Source: an uncultured Clostridia bacterium (GTDB lineage Bacteria; Bacillota; Clostridia; TANB77; CAG-508). Taken from it: a stretch of 9,489 nt of DNA. A program made the translations under genes and the position numbers. Positions 1 to 5,602 of this stretch are shown piece after piece; positions within the stretch are counted from its first letter, which is position 1; every line of letters begins with the position of its first letter. The stretch covers positions 1 through 9,489 of the forward strand of contig CAKPKI010000068.1 of assembly GCA_934167135.1 (NCBI GenBank), read 5' to 3'. The notes beneath the pieces are model-generated. The model did not search any database. It was not told where the DNA came from and saw nothing but the letters and a program-made list of their open reading frames with translations.

Positions 1-186
1 AAATCCTTGAAATATAAGCTTTGAATGAAGTGACGAATGTGCATGGAGAAATTTTAGAAATTCTATGCAGTTTTATGTTAAGAGTTCACGATAGTGGAAA
101 GGACCCATAAAAAAATTTTGAATTTCTTAAATTTTGTAATAAGCCGAGAAATGTAATGAAAAGCTTATATTTCAAGGATTTCTTTT
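1..186 (+). ncRNA. ssrS: 6S-like structured RNA (5' end at or beyond the window edge)
   Basis: Bases 1-22 and 160-181 are perfect reverse complements, forming a 22-bp closing stem. Inside is a bubble of about 25 nt (23-47) opposite about 24 nt (136-159). A 16-bp stem follows (48-63 with 120-135; one U-U mismatch, one G-U), then a 7-bp stem (71-77 with 106-112), then an apical hairpin (85-89 with 94-99, loop GATA). One long rod interrupted by a large central bubble, about 185 nt in all, is the architecture of 6S RNA, which mimics an open promoter and binds the housekeeping RNA polymerase holoenzyme. Known: 6S RNAs are 160-200 nt and are often placed near purine genes; here guaA lies just downstream. 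A U-rich tail (179-186) follows the stem. The family call is inferred from shape, not from sequence alignment. Alternative hairpins (41-68) compete with the rod. A miniature inverted-repeat element or an invertible segment is less likely. The promoter would lie left of the window. Confidence 0.6.
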
Positions 187-250
187 GAAAATTTTATTAA
201 AACCATTATTCAGTAACATTATTATTACTAGATAAGTTTCCATAATTCTC

Positions 251-279
251 TTTACTTTTTTTCTTAAAACTGTTAAAAT
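251..279 (+). promoter_or_regulatory. guaA promoter with extended -10
   Basis: A -35 TTTACT (251-256) is followed by a 17-base spacer and a TAAAAT -10 (274-279), preceded by TG at 271-272 in the extended -10 position. Transcription would start near 286, leaving a leader of only about 24 nt. That leader is too short for a purine riboswitch or an attenuator. The promoter lies downstream of the structured RNA at 1-186, so the two are probably separate transcripts. Confidence 0.6.
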
Positions 280-309
280 ATTTATATAAATATTTTTAAG
301 GAGGATTTT

Positions 310-1848
310 ATGGAATCAAAAGAATTAATTTTAATCTTAGACTTTGGAGGACAATACAATCAACTAATTGCTCGTAGAGTAAGAGAATGTAATGTATACT
401 CAGAAGTTGTACCATTTAATATTTCAATAGAAAAAATAAAAGAAAAAAATCCAAAAGGAATAATATTCACAGGAGGACCTGCAAGTGTATATGGCGAAAA
501 TTCTCCCAAATGTGCTGACGGAATTTTTGAATTAGGTATTCCAGTACTTGGAATTTGTTATGGAATGCAACTAATGGCACACACACTTGGTGGAAAAGTC
601 ACATCTGCAACAACAAGAGAATATGGAGAAACAGATGTAAATATAGATAATTCCTCTCCTCTATTTCAAGGATTTGAAAACACAAATGTATTCTTAATGA
701 GTCACACTGATTATGTAGAAGAAGTACCACAAGGCTTCAAAAAAATTGGTTACACACCAGTTTGTCCAAATGCAGCAATGGAAAATCAAGAAAAGAATTT
801 ATATGGAATTCAATTCCATCCAGAAGTAAATAATTCAATAAATGGAACACAAGTTATCAAAAACTTTTTATATAATGTTTGCCACTGTTCAGGAGATTGG
901 GTTATGTCATCATTTGTAGAAGATTCTCTAAAATCTTTAAAAGAAAAAATTGGAGATAAAAAAGCTTTATGTGCTCTATCAGGTGGTGTTGATTCGTCTG
1001 TAGCAGCTGTACTTCTAAGTAAAGCAATTGGAAAAAATTTAACATGTATATTTGTTGACCATGGTTTACTTAGAAAAAATGAAGGTGATGAAGTAGAAAA
1101 AATCTTTACAGAAAATTATGATTTAAATTTCATCAGAGTTGATGCCAAAGACAGATTTTTAAACAAACTTGCTGGCGTTACTGACCCTGAACAAAAAAGA
1201 AAAATTATTGGTGAAGAATTTATTAGAGTTTTTGAAGCAGAAGCAAAAAAAATCGGAACTGTAGATTTCTTAGTTCAAGGAACTATCTATCCAGATGTCA
1301 TAGAAAGTGGACTCGGAAAAAGTGCTGTAATTAAGAGCCATCATAATGTGGGTGGACTTCCAGACTATGTTGATTTCAAAGAAATTGTTGAGCCTTTAAG
1401 AAATTTATTTAAAGATGAGGTTCGTAAAACTGGCTTAGAACTTGGTATTCCAGAGAATTTAGTTTATAGACAACCATTCCCTGGTCCAGGCTTAGCAATT
1501 AGAATTATTGGAGATATCACTGATGATAAACTTTCAATTTTAAAAGATGCAGATGCTATTTTTAGAGAAGAAATTGCTAATTCTGGCTTACACAAAAATA
1601 TAAATCAATATTTTGCAGTCCTTACTAATTTAAAATCTGTAGGTGTTATGGGTGATGAAAGAACTTATGACTATGCTGTTGCATTAAGAGCAGTTGAAAC
1701 AACTGACTTTATGACTGGTATTTGGAGTAAAATTCCTTATGAAGTTCTAGAAAAAGTTTCTAGTAGAATTGTTAATGAAGTTAAGCATGTTAACCGTGTA
1801 GTTTATGATATAACTTCTAAACCACCAGCAACAATTGAATGGGAATAA
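310..1848 (+). CDS. guaA: GMP synthase (glutamine-hydrolysing)
   Basis: This enzyme converts XMP to GMP using ATP and glutamine, the last step of guanine nucleotide synthesis, in the cytosol. The 512 residues match the usual length and carry the full domain order. The N-terminal class I glutamine amidotransferase has a nucleophile elbow GICYGMQ with catalytic Cys83, and the His170-Pro-Glu172 pair. The ATP pyrophosphatase domain starts with the P-loop SGGVDSS (224-230). The C-terminal dimerisation/XMP-binding domain contains RQPFPGPGLA and ends in KPPATIEWE, the typical terminus. The ATG at 310 is fixed by AAGGAGG at 298-304 with a 5-base spacer. The gene stands alone: its own promoter is at 251-279 and its terminator at 1857-1895, facing an opposite-strand operon. 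No purine riboswitch or PurR box is visible upstream. No key residue is missing. Confidence 0.98.
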   Translation: MESKELILILDFGGQYNQLIARRVRECNVYSEVVPFNISIEKIKEKNPKGIIFTGGPASVYGENSPKCADGIFELGIPVLGICYGMQLMAHTLGGKVTSATTREYGETDVNIDNSSPLFQGFENTNVFLMSHTDYVEEVPQGFKKIGYTPVCPNAAMENQEKNLYGIQFHPEVNNSINGTQVIKNFLYNVCHCSGDWVMSSFVEDSLKSLKEKIGDKKALCALSGGVDSSVAAVLLSKAIGKNLTCIFVDHGLLRKNEGDEVEKIFTENYDLNFIRVDAKDRFLNKLAGVTDPEQKRKIIGEEFIRVFEAEAKKIGTVDFLVQGTIYPDVIESGLGKSAVIKSHHNVGGLPDYVDFKEIVEPLRNLFKDEVRKTGLELGIPENLVYRQPFPGPGLAIRIIGDITDDKLSILKDADAIFREEIANSGLHKNINQYFAVLTNLKSVGVMGDERTYDYAVALRAVETTDFMTGIWSKIPYEVLEKVSSRIVNEVKHVNRVVYDITSKPPATIEWE

Positions 1849-1856
1849 AAAAAATT

Positions 1857-1895
1857 AAGTTGTCAAAAAGGATCAATCTTATTGACAACTTTTTT
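1857..1895. terminator. Bidirectional intrinsic terminator between guaA and the opposing operon
   Basis: A 10-bp perfect stem (AAGTTGTCAA at 1857-1866 with TTGACAACTT at 1882-1891) closes a 15-base loop and runs into T's to 1895 on the plus strand. On the minus strand the same hairpin is followed by AA and then a run of eight T's (from the A-run 1847-1854). It can therefore end both guaA and the minus-strand operon whose last stop codon is at 1909. Confidence 0.85.
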
Positions 1896-1908
1896 ATATA
1901 ATTTTGTT

Positions 1909-2412
1909 CTAATATGCTAATTCTCCATCGTCTAATGATGAAAAATATTTAGAAGACTCATATATATCCCTTTCTCCACCTCTTGGTCTTCCTGGCCCTG
2001 GTCCCATAGGAGGTCTCATAGGTGGACGAGGTGGTCTTGGTGGAGGAGGTGGTGGTGGCCTTGGTGGTCTAAATCCTGGAAAACCAGGTCTTCCTATTAA
2101 TTCTCTTAACAATAGAATACGAATTATATCATTTAATCCTGTATTTCTTTGTCTATTATCACAATCCTTGCAATATCTCTCTTCTTTTGTTTTTTCTACT
2201 TTTCCAGATGTTGTTTTGACTTTAGATTCTCCTTTTGAATTTTCTACATCTCCTCTATTTTGAACTAGCTCACTGTCTTCTAATGCTGAATATATTTCAT
2301 TAGTTAATCTGTCTACTAATTCACTTGTAATTTCTCCTCTGTTTTCTGCACAAGCTTTTTGTACCATTGGATATACTATCTGGTTGATGCAGAAGTAGAA
2401 TGTTGGTTCCAT
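1909..2412 (-). CDS. Hypothetical protein with proline-rich C-terminal region
   Basis: I do not recognise a named family. The 167-residue protein has three parts. Residues 1-50 form a predicted helical segment with NQIVYPMVQKAC at 10-21. Residues 50-90 are charged and contain a single CKDC pair (81-84). A short helix (about 92-106, NDIIRILLLREL) leads into a Pro/Gly/Arg-rich tract (about 108-146) with a run of seven prolines. No signal peptide or membrane segment is evident. It is the last gene of the operon and its start overlaps the end of the RNA ligase gene by 37 bases in another frame. No good ribosome binding site precedes the ATG, so translation may depend on coupling to the upstream gene. 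Low-complexity proline/glycine tails occur in spore coat and other surface-assembly proteins, but nothing here proves that role. A segment resembles part of the protein at 5603-5974. Confidence 0.7.
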   Translation of the reverse strand: MEPTFYFCINQIVYPMVQKACAENRGEITSELVDRLTNEIYSALEDSELVQNRGDVENSKGESKVKTTSGKVEKTKEERYCKDCDNRQRNTGLNDIIRILLLRELIGRPGFPGFRPPRPPPPPPPRPPRPPMRPPMGPGPGRPRGGERDIYESSKYFSSLDDGELAY

Positions 2413-2969
2413 TCAAAACCAAAATCACTTCTTTTTATTTTACACATTTCTCCATTTTCTCTATAAAAAACTATTCCTTCTATATAATGATTTTTAAGGT
2501 ACTCTTTTATTCCATCATAATCTCTTGGCACATTGTCTAATATCCTCTTTCCATGTTTTTCTAAAATATCTTCATCTAAATTATATGGATTTCCATTAAA
2601 ATGCTTTCCTATTAATTCATATGTTCCATCTTCTAAATTTTCATTTTTTTGTCTCTTAAATGCTTCCAATTGATATTTACTATTCAAATCATCTGGTACG
2701 CATAATATCCAATGTGGAAAATGTCCCGTTATTGAATCAGCTTTTTCTTGGCAAGGAATTGCTCCTTTAGGTAATTTTCTACCTTTTTTGTAATCATATC
2801 TCCTATATATTTTTCCATCTTTTATCAAACAACATGTGCCATCTATTTTCTCTGTTGCCCAGCCATCTCCATTTAATACCCATTTGCAGTCTGGTTCTAC
2901 TTCATTTAAACATTTTGCTATTTTATGGTTTTCAAATTGTCTTTTAAAAAGTGTTTTCATTTTCTTCAT
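2376..2969 (-). CDS. RNA ligase 1 family (DUF5565-like) nucleotidyltransferase
   Basis: This is a predicted ATP-dependent RNA ligase, or a related enzyme that transfers AMP to a lysine and then to RNA. The 197 residues carry the covalent nucleotidyltransferase motifs in order. Motif I is EKIDGT with nucleophile Lys41. The YELIG segment, with Glu118, fits motif III/IIIa. Motif IV is EGIVF at 164-168, and motif V is KIK at 177-179. The protein resembles the compact family labelled DUF5565 or RNA ligase 1 family, in which the conserved region normally stops near DFG-x-x-W. The last nine or so residues here look like an extension into the overlap with the next gene. The start at 2969 has AGGAAG eight bases upstream, and this site overlaps the TAG stop of the ATPase gene, suggesting coupling. 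No partner end-healing enzyme (kinase or phosphatase) is adjacent. Activity and substrate are inferred from motifs only. Confidence 0.8.
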   Translation of the reverse strand: MKKMKTLFKRQFENHKIAKCLNEVEPDCKWVLNGDGWATEKIDGTCCLIKDGKIYRRYDYKKGRKLPKGAIPCQEKADSITGHFPHWILCVPDDLNSKYQLEAFKRQKNENLEDGTYELIGKHFNGNPYNLDEDILEKHGKRILDNVPRDYDGIKEYLKNHYIEGIVFYRENGEMCKIKRSDFGFEWNQHSTSASTR

Positions 2970-2981
2970 CTAATTCACTTC

Positions 2982-4181
2982 CTATTCTAATAAAAAATCG
3001 ATTAGATATTTAATCTTAATTCCTTCTTCTGATGTATTATTATATAATCTGTCCATTGTTATAACTGTTTTTTCATAATTATCTTTTATATTTTTTAGTA
3101 CTCCAAGTTCGCGTTTTTTCACATTGTCATCTAACATTGTATATGTCACTTGATAATATTTTTTATCATTTGGATTTGTTGCTATAAAATCAACTTCTAA
3201 AGAATTATTTTTTCCAACAGTAACATCGTATCCTCGTCTTATTAATTCAAAATAAACTACGTTTTCTATAATATGTCCAAAATCTGAATCTCTAAATCCT
3301 AATGTAACATTTCTTATTCCAGTATCCACAATATAATATTTTTCTAATGTTTTTAATATTTCTTTTCCTTTAATATCATATCTTGGAACTTTATATATGA
3401 TATATGCATTTTCTAACATTTGCAAATAATTTAGGACTGTATTATGTGTTATTTTTGTGCCTTGGCTTGTCAAAAAATCGGCAATTTTCTTTGAAGAAAT
3501 TAAACTTCCAATATTACTCATTAAAAATCTCAAAATTTTTTCAAGTAATATCGCATCTAATAGCTTATTTCTTTCTACTACATCCTTCATAAATACTGTA
3601 TTATATATACCTTTTATTGCGTCCTCATATAGGTTTTCTTCATTTTTTATAGTTATAATTCCTGGCATACCACCGAATTTTATATATTCAATGAATTTAT
3701 CTTCTAATGTTTTTTTATCTTCTAATACTGTAAAATCTAAATATTCCTTGAAAGATAATGGTAATACTTTTATTTCAACATATCTTCCTGATAAATATGT
3801 TGACAACTCTGATGATAACAAATATGCATTTGAACCTGTTATATAAATATCACTCTTAAAATCTACTATCATAGCGTTTACGGCTTTTTCCCATTCTTCA
3901 ATTCTTTGAACTTCATCTAGCAATATATAATTTGTCTTTGTTCTTATGATTCTTTTGCTTATTTTATTATACATATCTTTATAGTTAACAATGTCATCAT
4001 ATTCAAAAGATTCAAAATTCATATATATTACATTGGCATTTTTATCTTCTTCTAATATTTTTTCCATAAAAAGTTTTAATAAACTAGATTTTCCACATCT
4101 TCTAATTCCTGTTATAACTTTTATAAATTCAGTATCTTTATATGCTAATAATTTGTTCATATATATGTCTCTATTTACCAT
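2982..4181 (-). CDS. AAA_14 / DUF4143 family ATPase
   Basis: This P-loop ATPase belongs to the widespread ATP-binding family with an AAA_14 core and a C-terminal DUF4143 domain; its cellular role is mostly unknown. At 399 residues it has the usual length. The Walker A motif GIRRCGKSS is at 25-33, Walker B YILLDEVQ at 85-92, and a sensor-like TGSN at 115-118, followed by the family's LSGRY segment near 130. The C-terminal half has EVDFIA (329-334) and QVTY (344-347). In relatives this region resembles a PD-(D/E)XK nuclease fold, often with a VK in place of the VT seen here, so nuclease activity is doubtful. The start at 4181 has AAAGGAA at 4191-4197 with a 9-base spacer. It is the first gene of the operon with the RNA ligase and the Pro-rich protein, and it is read from the consensus promoter at 4216-4244. 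Confidence 0.88.
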   Translation of the reverse strand: MVNRDIYMNKLLAYKDTEFIKVITGIRRCGKSSLLKLFMEKILEEDKNANVIYMNFESFEYDDIVNYKDMYNKISKRIIRTKTNYILLDEVQRIEEWEKAVNAMIVDFKSDIYITGSNAYLLSSELSTYLSGRYVEIKVLPLSFKEYLDFTVLEDKKTLEDKFIEYIKFGGMPGIITIKNEENLYEDAIKGIYNTVFMKDVVERNKLLDAILLEKILRFLMSNIGSLISSKKIADFLTSQGTKITHNTVLNYLQMLENAYIIYKVPRYDIKGKEILKTLEKYYIVDTGIRNVTLGFRDSDFGHIIENVVYFELIRRGYDVTVGKNNSLEVDFIATNPNDKKYYQVTYTMLDDNVKKRELGVLKNIKDNYEKTVITMDRLYNNTSEEGIKIKYLIDFLLE

Positions 4182-4215
4182 TTTCTCTCATTCCTTTCTT
4201 TTTTATTATAAATAT

Positions 4216-4244
4216 AGTATACAACACCATTTATACTTTGTCAA
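4216..4244 (-). promoter_or_regulatory. Consensus promoter of the ATPase-RNA ligase operon
   Basis: On the minus strand TTGACA (4244-4239, all six consensus bases) is followed by a 17-base spacer and TATACT (4221-4216). Transcription would start near 4209, giving a leader of about 28 nt before the ATG at 4181. The outer two bases of the -35 box lie inside the palindrome at 4243-4270, so a protein bound there would obstruct RNA polymerase. Confidence 0.8.
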
Positions 4245-4270
4245 GTTTTGTTAATATATTAACAAAACTT
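4243..4270. promoter_or_regulatory. 28-bp perfect palindrome with a Rex-type operator
   Basis: Bases 4243-4270 read identically on both strands. Its centre, TTGTTAATATATTAACAA (4248-4265), fits exactly the published clostridial Rex consensus TTGTTAA-N4-TTAACAA. Rex is a repressor that releases DNA when NADH is high relative to NAD+. The site overlaps the -35 box of the ATPase operon promoter. On the plus strand the same hairpin is followed by TTGTTTTTTT, so it could alternatively stop antisense transcripts. Its stem is almost wholly A-T, which makes a terminator role weaker. No rex gene is in the window. Confidence 0.55.
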
Positions 4271-4423
4271 TTGTTTTTTTATGTTTTTTGTCTTTCTTTT
4301 TTATAAAAACATACAGTTTTGAAAGCATTGATAATACTGCATTGCGAAGAATACCTAAAAAATAAACTTTAAAAAACTTAATTTTCTAAGAAAAAAATTT
4401 TTATTCGTCACTACTGATAATCA

Positions 4424-4452
4424 TTGACAAATATGACAATTTATGTTATCAT
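4424..4452 (+). promoter_or_regulatory. Promoter of the tandem structured RNA
   Basis: TTGACA (4424-4429) is followed by a 17-base spacer and TATCAT (4447-4452). Transcription would start near 4459-4461, right before the first hairpin of the RNA. A perfect TATAAT lies at 4454-4459, but it is 24 bases from the TTGACA and only 15 from the weaker ATGACA at 4433-4438. The intervening stretch from the operon palindrome to here (4271-4423) holds only a possible 9-bp A-T hairpin (4280-4288 with 4305-4313) and nothing else I can name. Confidence 0.7.
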
Positions 4453-4476
4453 ATATAATGATAGTCGATTTGACTA

Positions 4477-4595
4477 GAGAAGATGGTACGAGGGTAACCG
4501 AAATGCGAGAAGAAGTGGCCAGAATTTCTGGAGGTTGTTTTTTAGGCTTCTGGGATACTACGGTATCGGAACAACACACACTTCTTCATCTTCTC
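4477..4595 (+). repeat. Structured RNA module, copy 1
   Basis: The closing stem is GAGAAGATG (4477-4485) with CATCTTCTC (4587-4595). The GNRA hairpin has GG (4492-4493), loop GTAA and CC (4498-4499), on a partial outer stem 4486-4488 with 4504-4506. The second stem is GAAGAAGTG (4509-4517) with CACTTCTTC (4579-4587; the last base is shared with the closing stem as an alternative). The short hairpin is CCAGA/TCTGG (4519-4523 with 4527-4531). The long arm is GTTGTT (4534-4539) with AACAAC (4570-4575), capped by GATAC-TACG-GTATC (4554-4567). Confidence 0.8.
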
Positions 4596-4707
4596 AGAGA
4601 TGGTACAAAGGCGACTGAAGTACGGTGAGAAATAGCTGGTTTTGCTGGAGGTTGTTTAGGCTTCTGGGGTACTACGGTATCGGAACAACACATATTTCTC
4701 CATCTCT
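4596..4707 (+). repeat. Structured RNA module, copy 2
   Basis: The closing stem is AGAGATG (4596-4602) with CATCTCT (4701-4707). The GNRA hairpin has AG (4609-4610), loop GCGA and CT (4615-4616), on an outer stem GTAC (4603-4606) with GTAC (4620-4623). The second stem is GAGAAATA (4627-4634) with TATTTCTC (4693-4700). The short hairpin is AGC/GCT (4634-4636 with 4644-4646; A4634 can pair in either stem). The long arm is GTTGTT (4651-4656) with AACAAC (4684-4689), capped by GGTAC-TACG-GTATC (4668-4681). Compared with copy 1, an A-U pair becomes G-U in the UACG hairpin and G-C becomes A-U in the GNRA stem. Confidence 0.8.
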
Positions 4708-4739
4708 ATCCCTATGAGCATAATCATAGGGATTTTTTT
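4708..4739 (+). terminator. Intrinsic terminator of the tandem RNA
   Basis: ATCCCTATGA (4708-4717) pairs perfectly with TCATAGGGAT (4724-4733) around the loop GCATAA, and is followed by a run of T's to 4739. The stem starts at the base right after module 2, so the whole transcript is one chain of abutting helices. On the minus strand no T-run follows the hairpin, so it should not stop the convergent ATPase gene ending at 4746. Confidence 0.9.
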
Positions 4740-4745
4740 ATATAA

Positions 4746-5573
4746 TTAGCTTTCAAACTTATTTCTATTTTCTTTAAAAAAATTATAATATATTTTCATG
4801 TTTTCTAATTCATACCATTTTTTTGTTCTGACAGGAATTGAATCTAAATCATAGATTTTAGCATTTGGTATAGATAACAAAAATGGAGAATGAGTTGCTA
4901 TTATAAATTGACATTTAAAAAATCGACCTAATTCTGATATCAACTGTATTAATTCAACTTGAAATTTTGGTGACATACTATTTTCTGGTTCATCTAGTAA
5001 ATATAAACTGTTTTCTTTTAATTCTTTGTCAAAAAATGCTAATGATGTTTGTCCATTAGAAAATTCTCTTACATTCTCTGTTATTCTACTTTTTATAAAT
5101 TTGCTTTGAGTCTTATTTCTTGTTTCAACTGAAATACTTAAGTCTTCTAAAGATGTATAGTTAATAGGATTATATTTATATTGTATATATTGTTTTTCTA
5201 ATTCTTCCCTTTGATTATTTTTCTTTTGATTTTCTATTCTTTTAGATAATATATTTTCAAATATATCTTCACTAAAAATAATTTTACTTCCTAAAGGAAT
5301 ATTATTTTCTAAATAATATTTACATTTATTTGTATACATATCAAAATAATCAGATTTTACTAGTGGCGTTTTTCTACTTATTATTTTTTTATCTTTATTG
5401 ATTGTCTCAGTTATAATATTAAGTAATGTTGATTTTCCAGAACCATTATCTCCATAAAATATGGTAATCGGATCAAACTTTATATTAAAAAGTTCCTTTT
5501 CTAAAAATATGTGAAAAGGATATCCACTCCAATCCTCATTGTCAAGTAATTGAAATTCTTTCAAATATAGCAT
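4746..5573 (-). CDS. Free-standing ABC-type ATPase (AAA_21-like)
   Basis: This predicted soluble ATPase has a complete ABC-type head and no membrane domain. The 275 residues carry Walker A GDNGSGKST (41-49), a degenerate signature loop FSNGQTS (171-177), Walker B YLLDEPEN (191-198) and the switch histidine IATHSP (His227). Between Walker A and the signature (about 60-165) is a charged, helix-prone insertion, as in SMC/Rad50-like and AAA_21 proteins. No Toprim or other nuclease domain follows, so it is not an OLD-family nuclease. The start is supported by AAAGGAG at 5583-5589 with a 9-base spacer. It sits 29 bases after the Met-rich gene and probably shares its transcript. Its 3' end converges on the tandem RNA, and since no minus-strand terminator is visible its transcript may run antisense through that RNA. 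Role unknown; similar lone ATPases occur in defence and DNA-repair settings, but no partner is visible here. Confidence 0.85.
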   Translation of the reverse strand: MLYLKEFQLLDNEDWSGYPFHIFLEKELFNIKFDPITIFYGDNGSGKSTLLNIITETINKDKKIISRKTPLVKSDYFDMYTNKCKYYLENNIPLGSKIIFSEDIFENILSKRIENQKKNNQREELEKQYIQYKYNPINYTSLEDLSISVETRNKTQSKFIKSRITENVREFSNGQTSLAFFDKELKENSLYLLDEPENSMSPKFQVELIQLISELGRFFKCQFIIATHSPFLLSIPNAKIYDLDSIPVRTKKWYELENMKIYYNFFKENRNKFES

Positions 5574-5602
5574 TTTTATTAACTCCTTTCAAAGTTTATT
5601 TT

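Larger units (their letters stand above)
4460..4739 (+). ncRNA. Tandem-repeat structured small RNA, unassigned family
   Basis: This is a free-standing RNA of about 280 nt between a promoter and an intrinsic terminator, not in front of any same-strand gene. A 5' hairpin (TAGTC 4462-4466 with GACTA 4472-4476) is followed without a gap by two copies of one fold (4477-4595 and 4596-4707), and then directly by the terminator stem. Each copy has a closing stem, a side hairpin capped by a GNRA tetraloop, a second stem, a short hairpin, and a long arm. The long arm holds a GTTGTT/AACAAC stem topped by a hairpin with a c(UACG)g tetraloop. Stem sequences differ between copies but keep pairing, while a roughly 50-nt core is almost identical. 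That pattern indicates selection on RNA structure. No open frame over it has a credible ribosome binding site. It could be a trans-acting RNA or a tandem ligand-binding RNA; I cannot name the family. Confidence 0.85.

Noticed and set aside
1..181. Inverted repeats read as a miniature transposon or invertible DNA switch
   Set aside because: The interior folds into a continuing rod with a central bubble, no target-site duplication can be checked at the edge, and no promoter is seen inside the segment in either direction. It is kept only as a weaker alternative to 6S RNA.
182..309. Possible guanine/PRPP riboswitch or PurR box in front of guaA
   Set aside because: The leader after the mapped promoter is only about 24 nt, and no purine riboswitch core or CGAAC-type PurR box is present.
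3457..3846. Plus-strand open frame inside the DUF4143 ATPase gene
   Set aside because: It is antisense to a gene with clear motifs, lacks a ribosome binding site, and has the Phe/Ser/Ile-rich composition expected of an antisense frame in AT-rich DNA.
4443..4628. Plus-strand open frame over the first half of the tandem RNA
   Set aside because: It has no ribosome binding site, it crosses the module boundary, and the two copies change by base-pair compensation and a TTT insertion rather than by codon-like substitutions.
4477..4707. Tandem repeats as a CRISPR or satellite array
   Set aside because: There are only two long copies with no spacers, bounded by a promoter and a terminator; the variation follows RNA pairing.
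4746..5573. OLD-family or other anti-phage nuclease-ATPase
   Set aside because: Only the ATPase head is present; there is no Toprim or HNH domain and no partner nuclease gene next to it.
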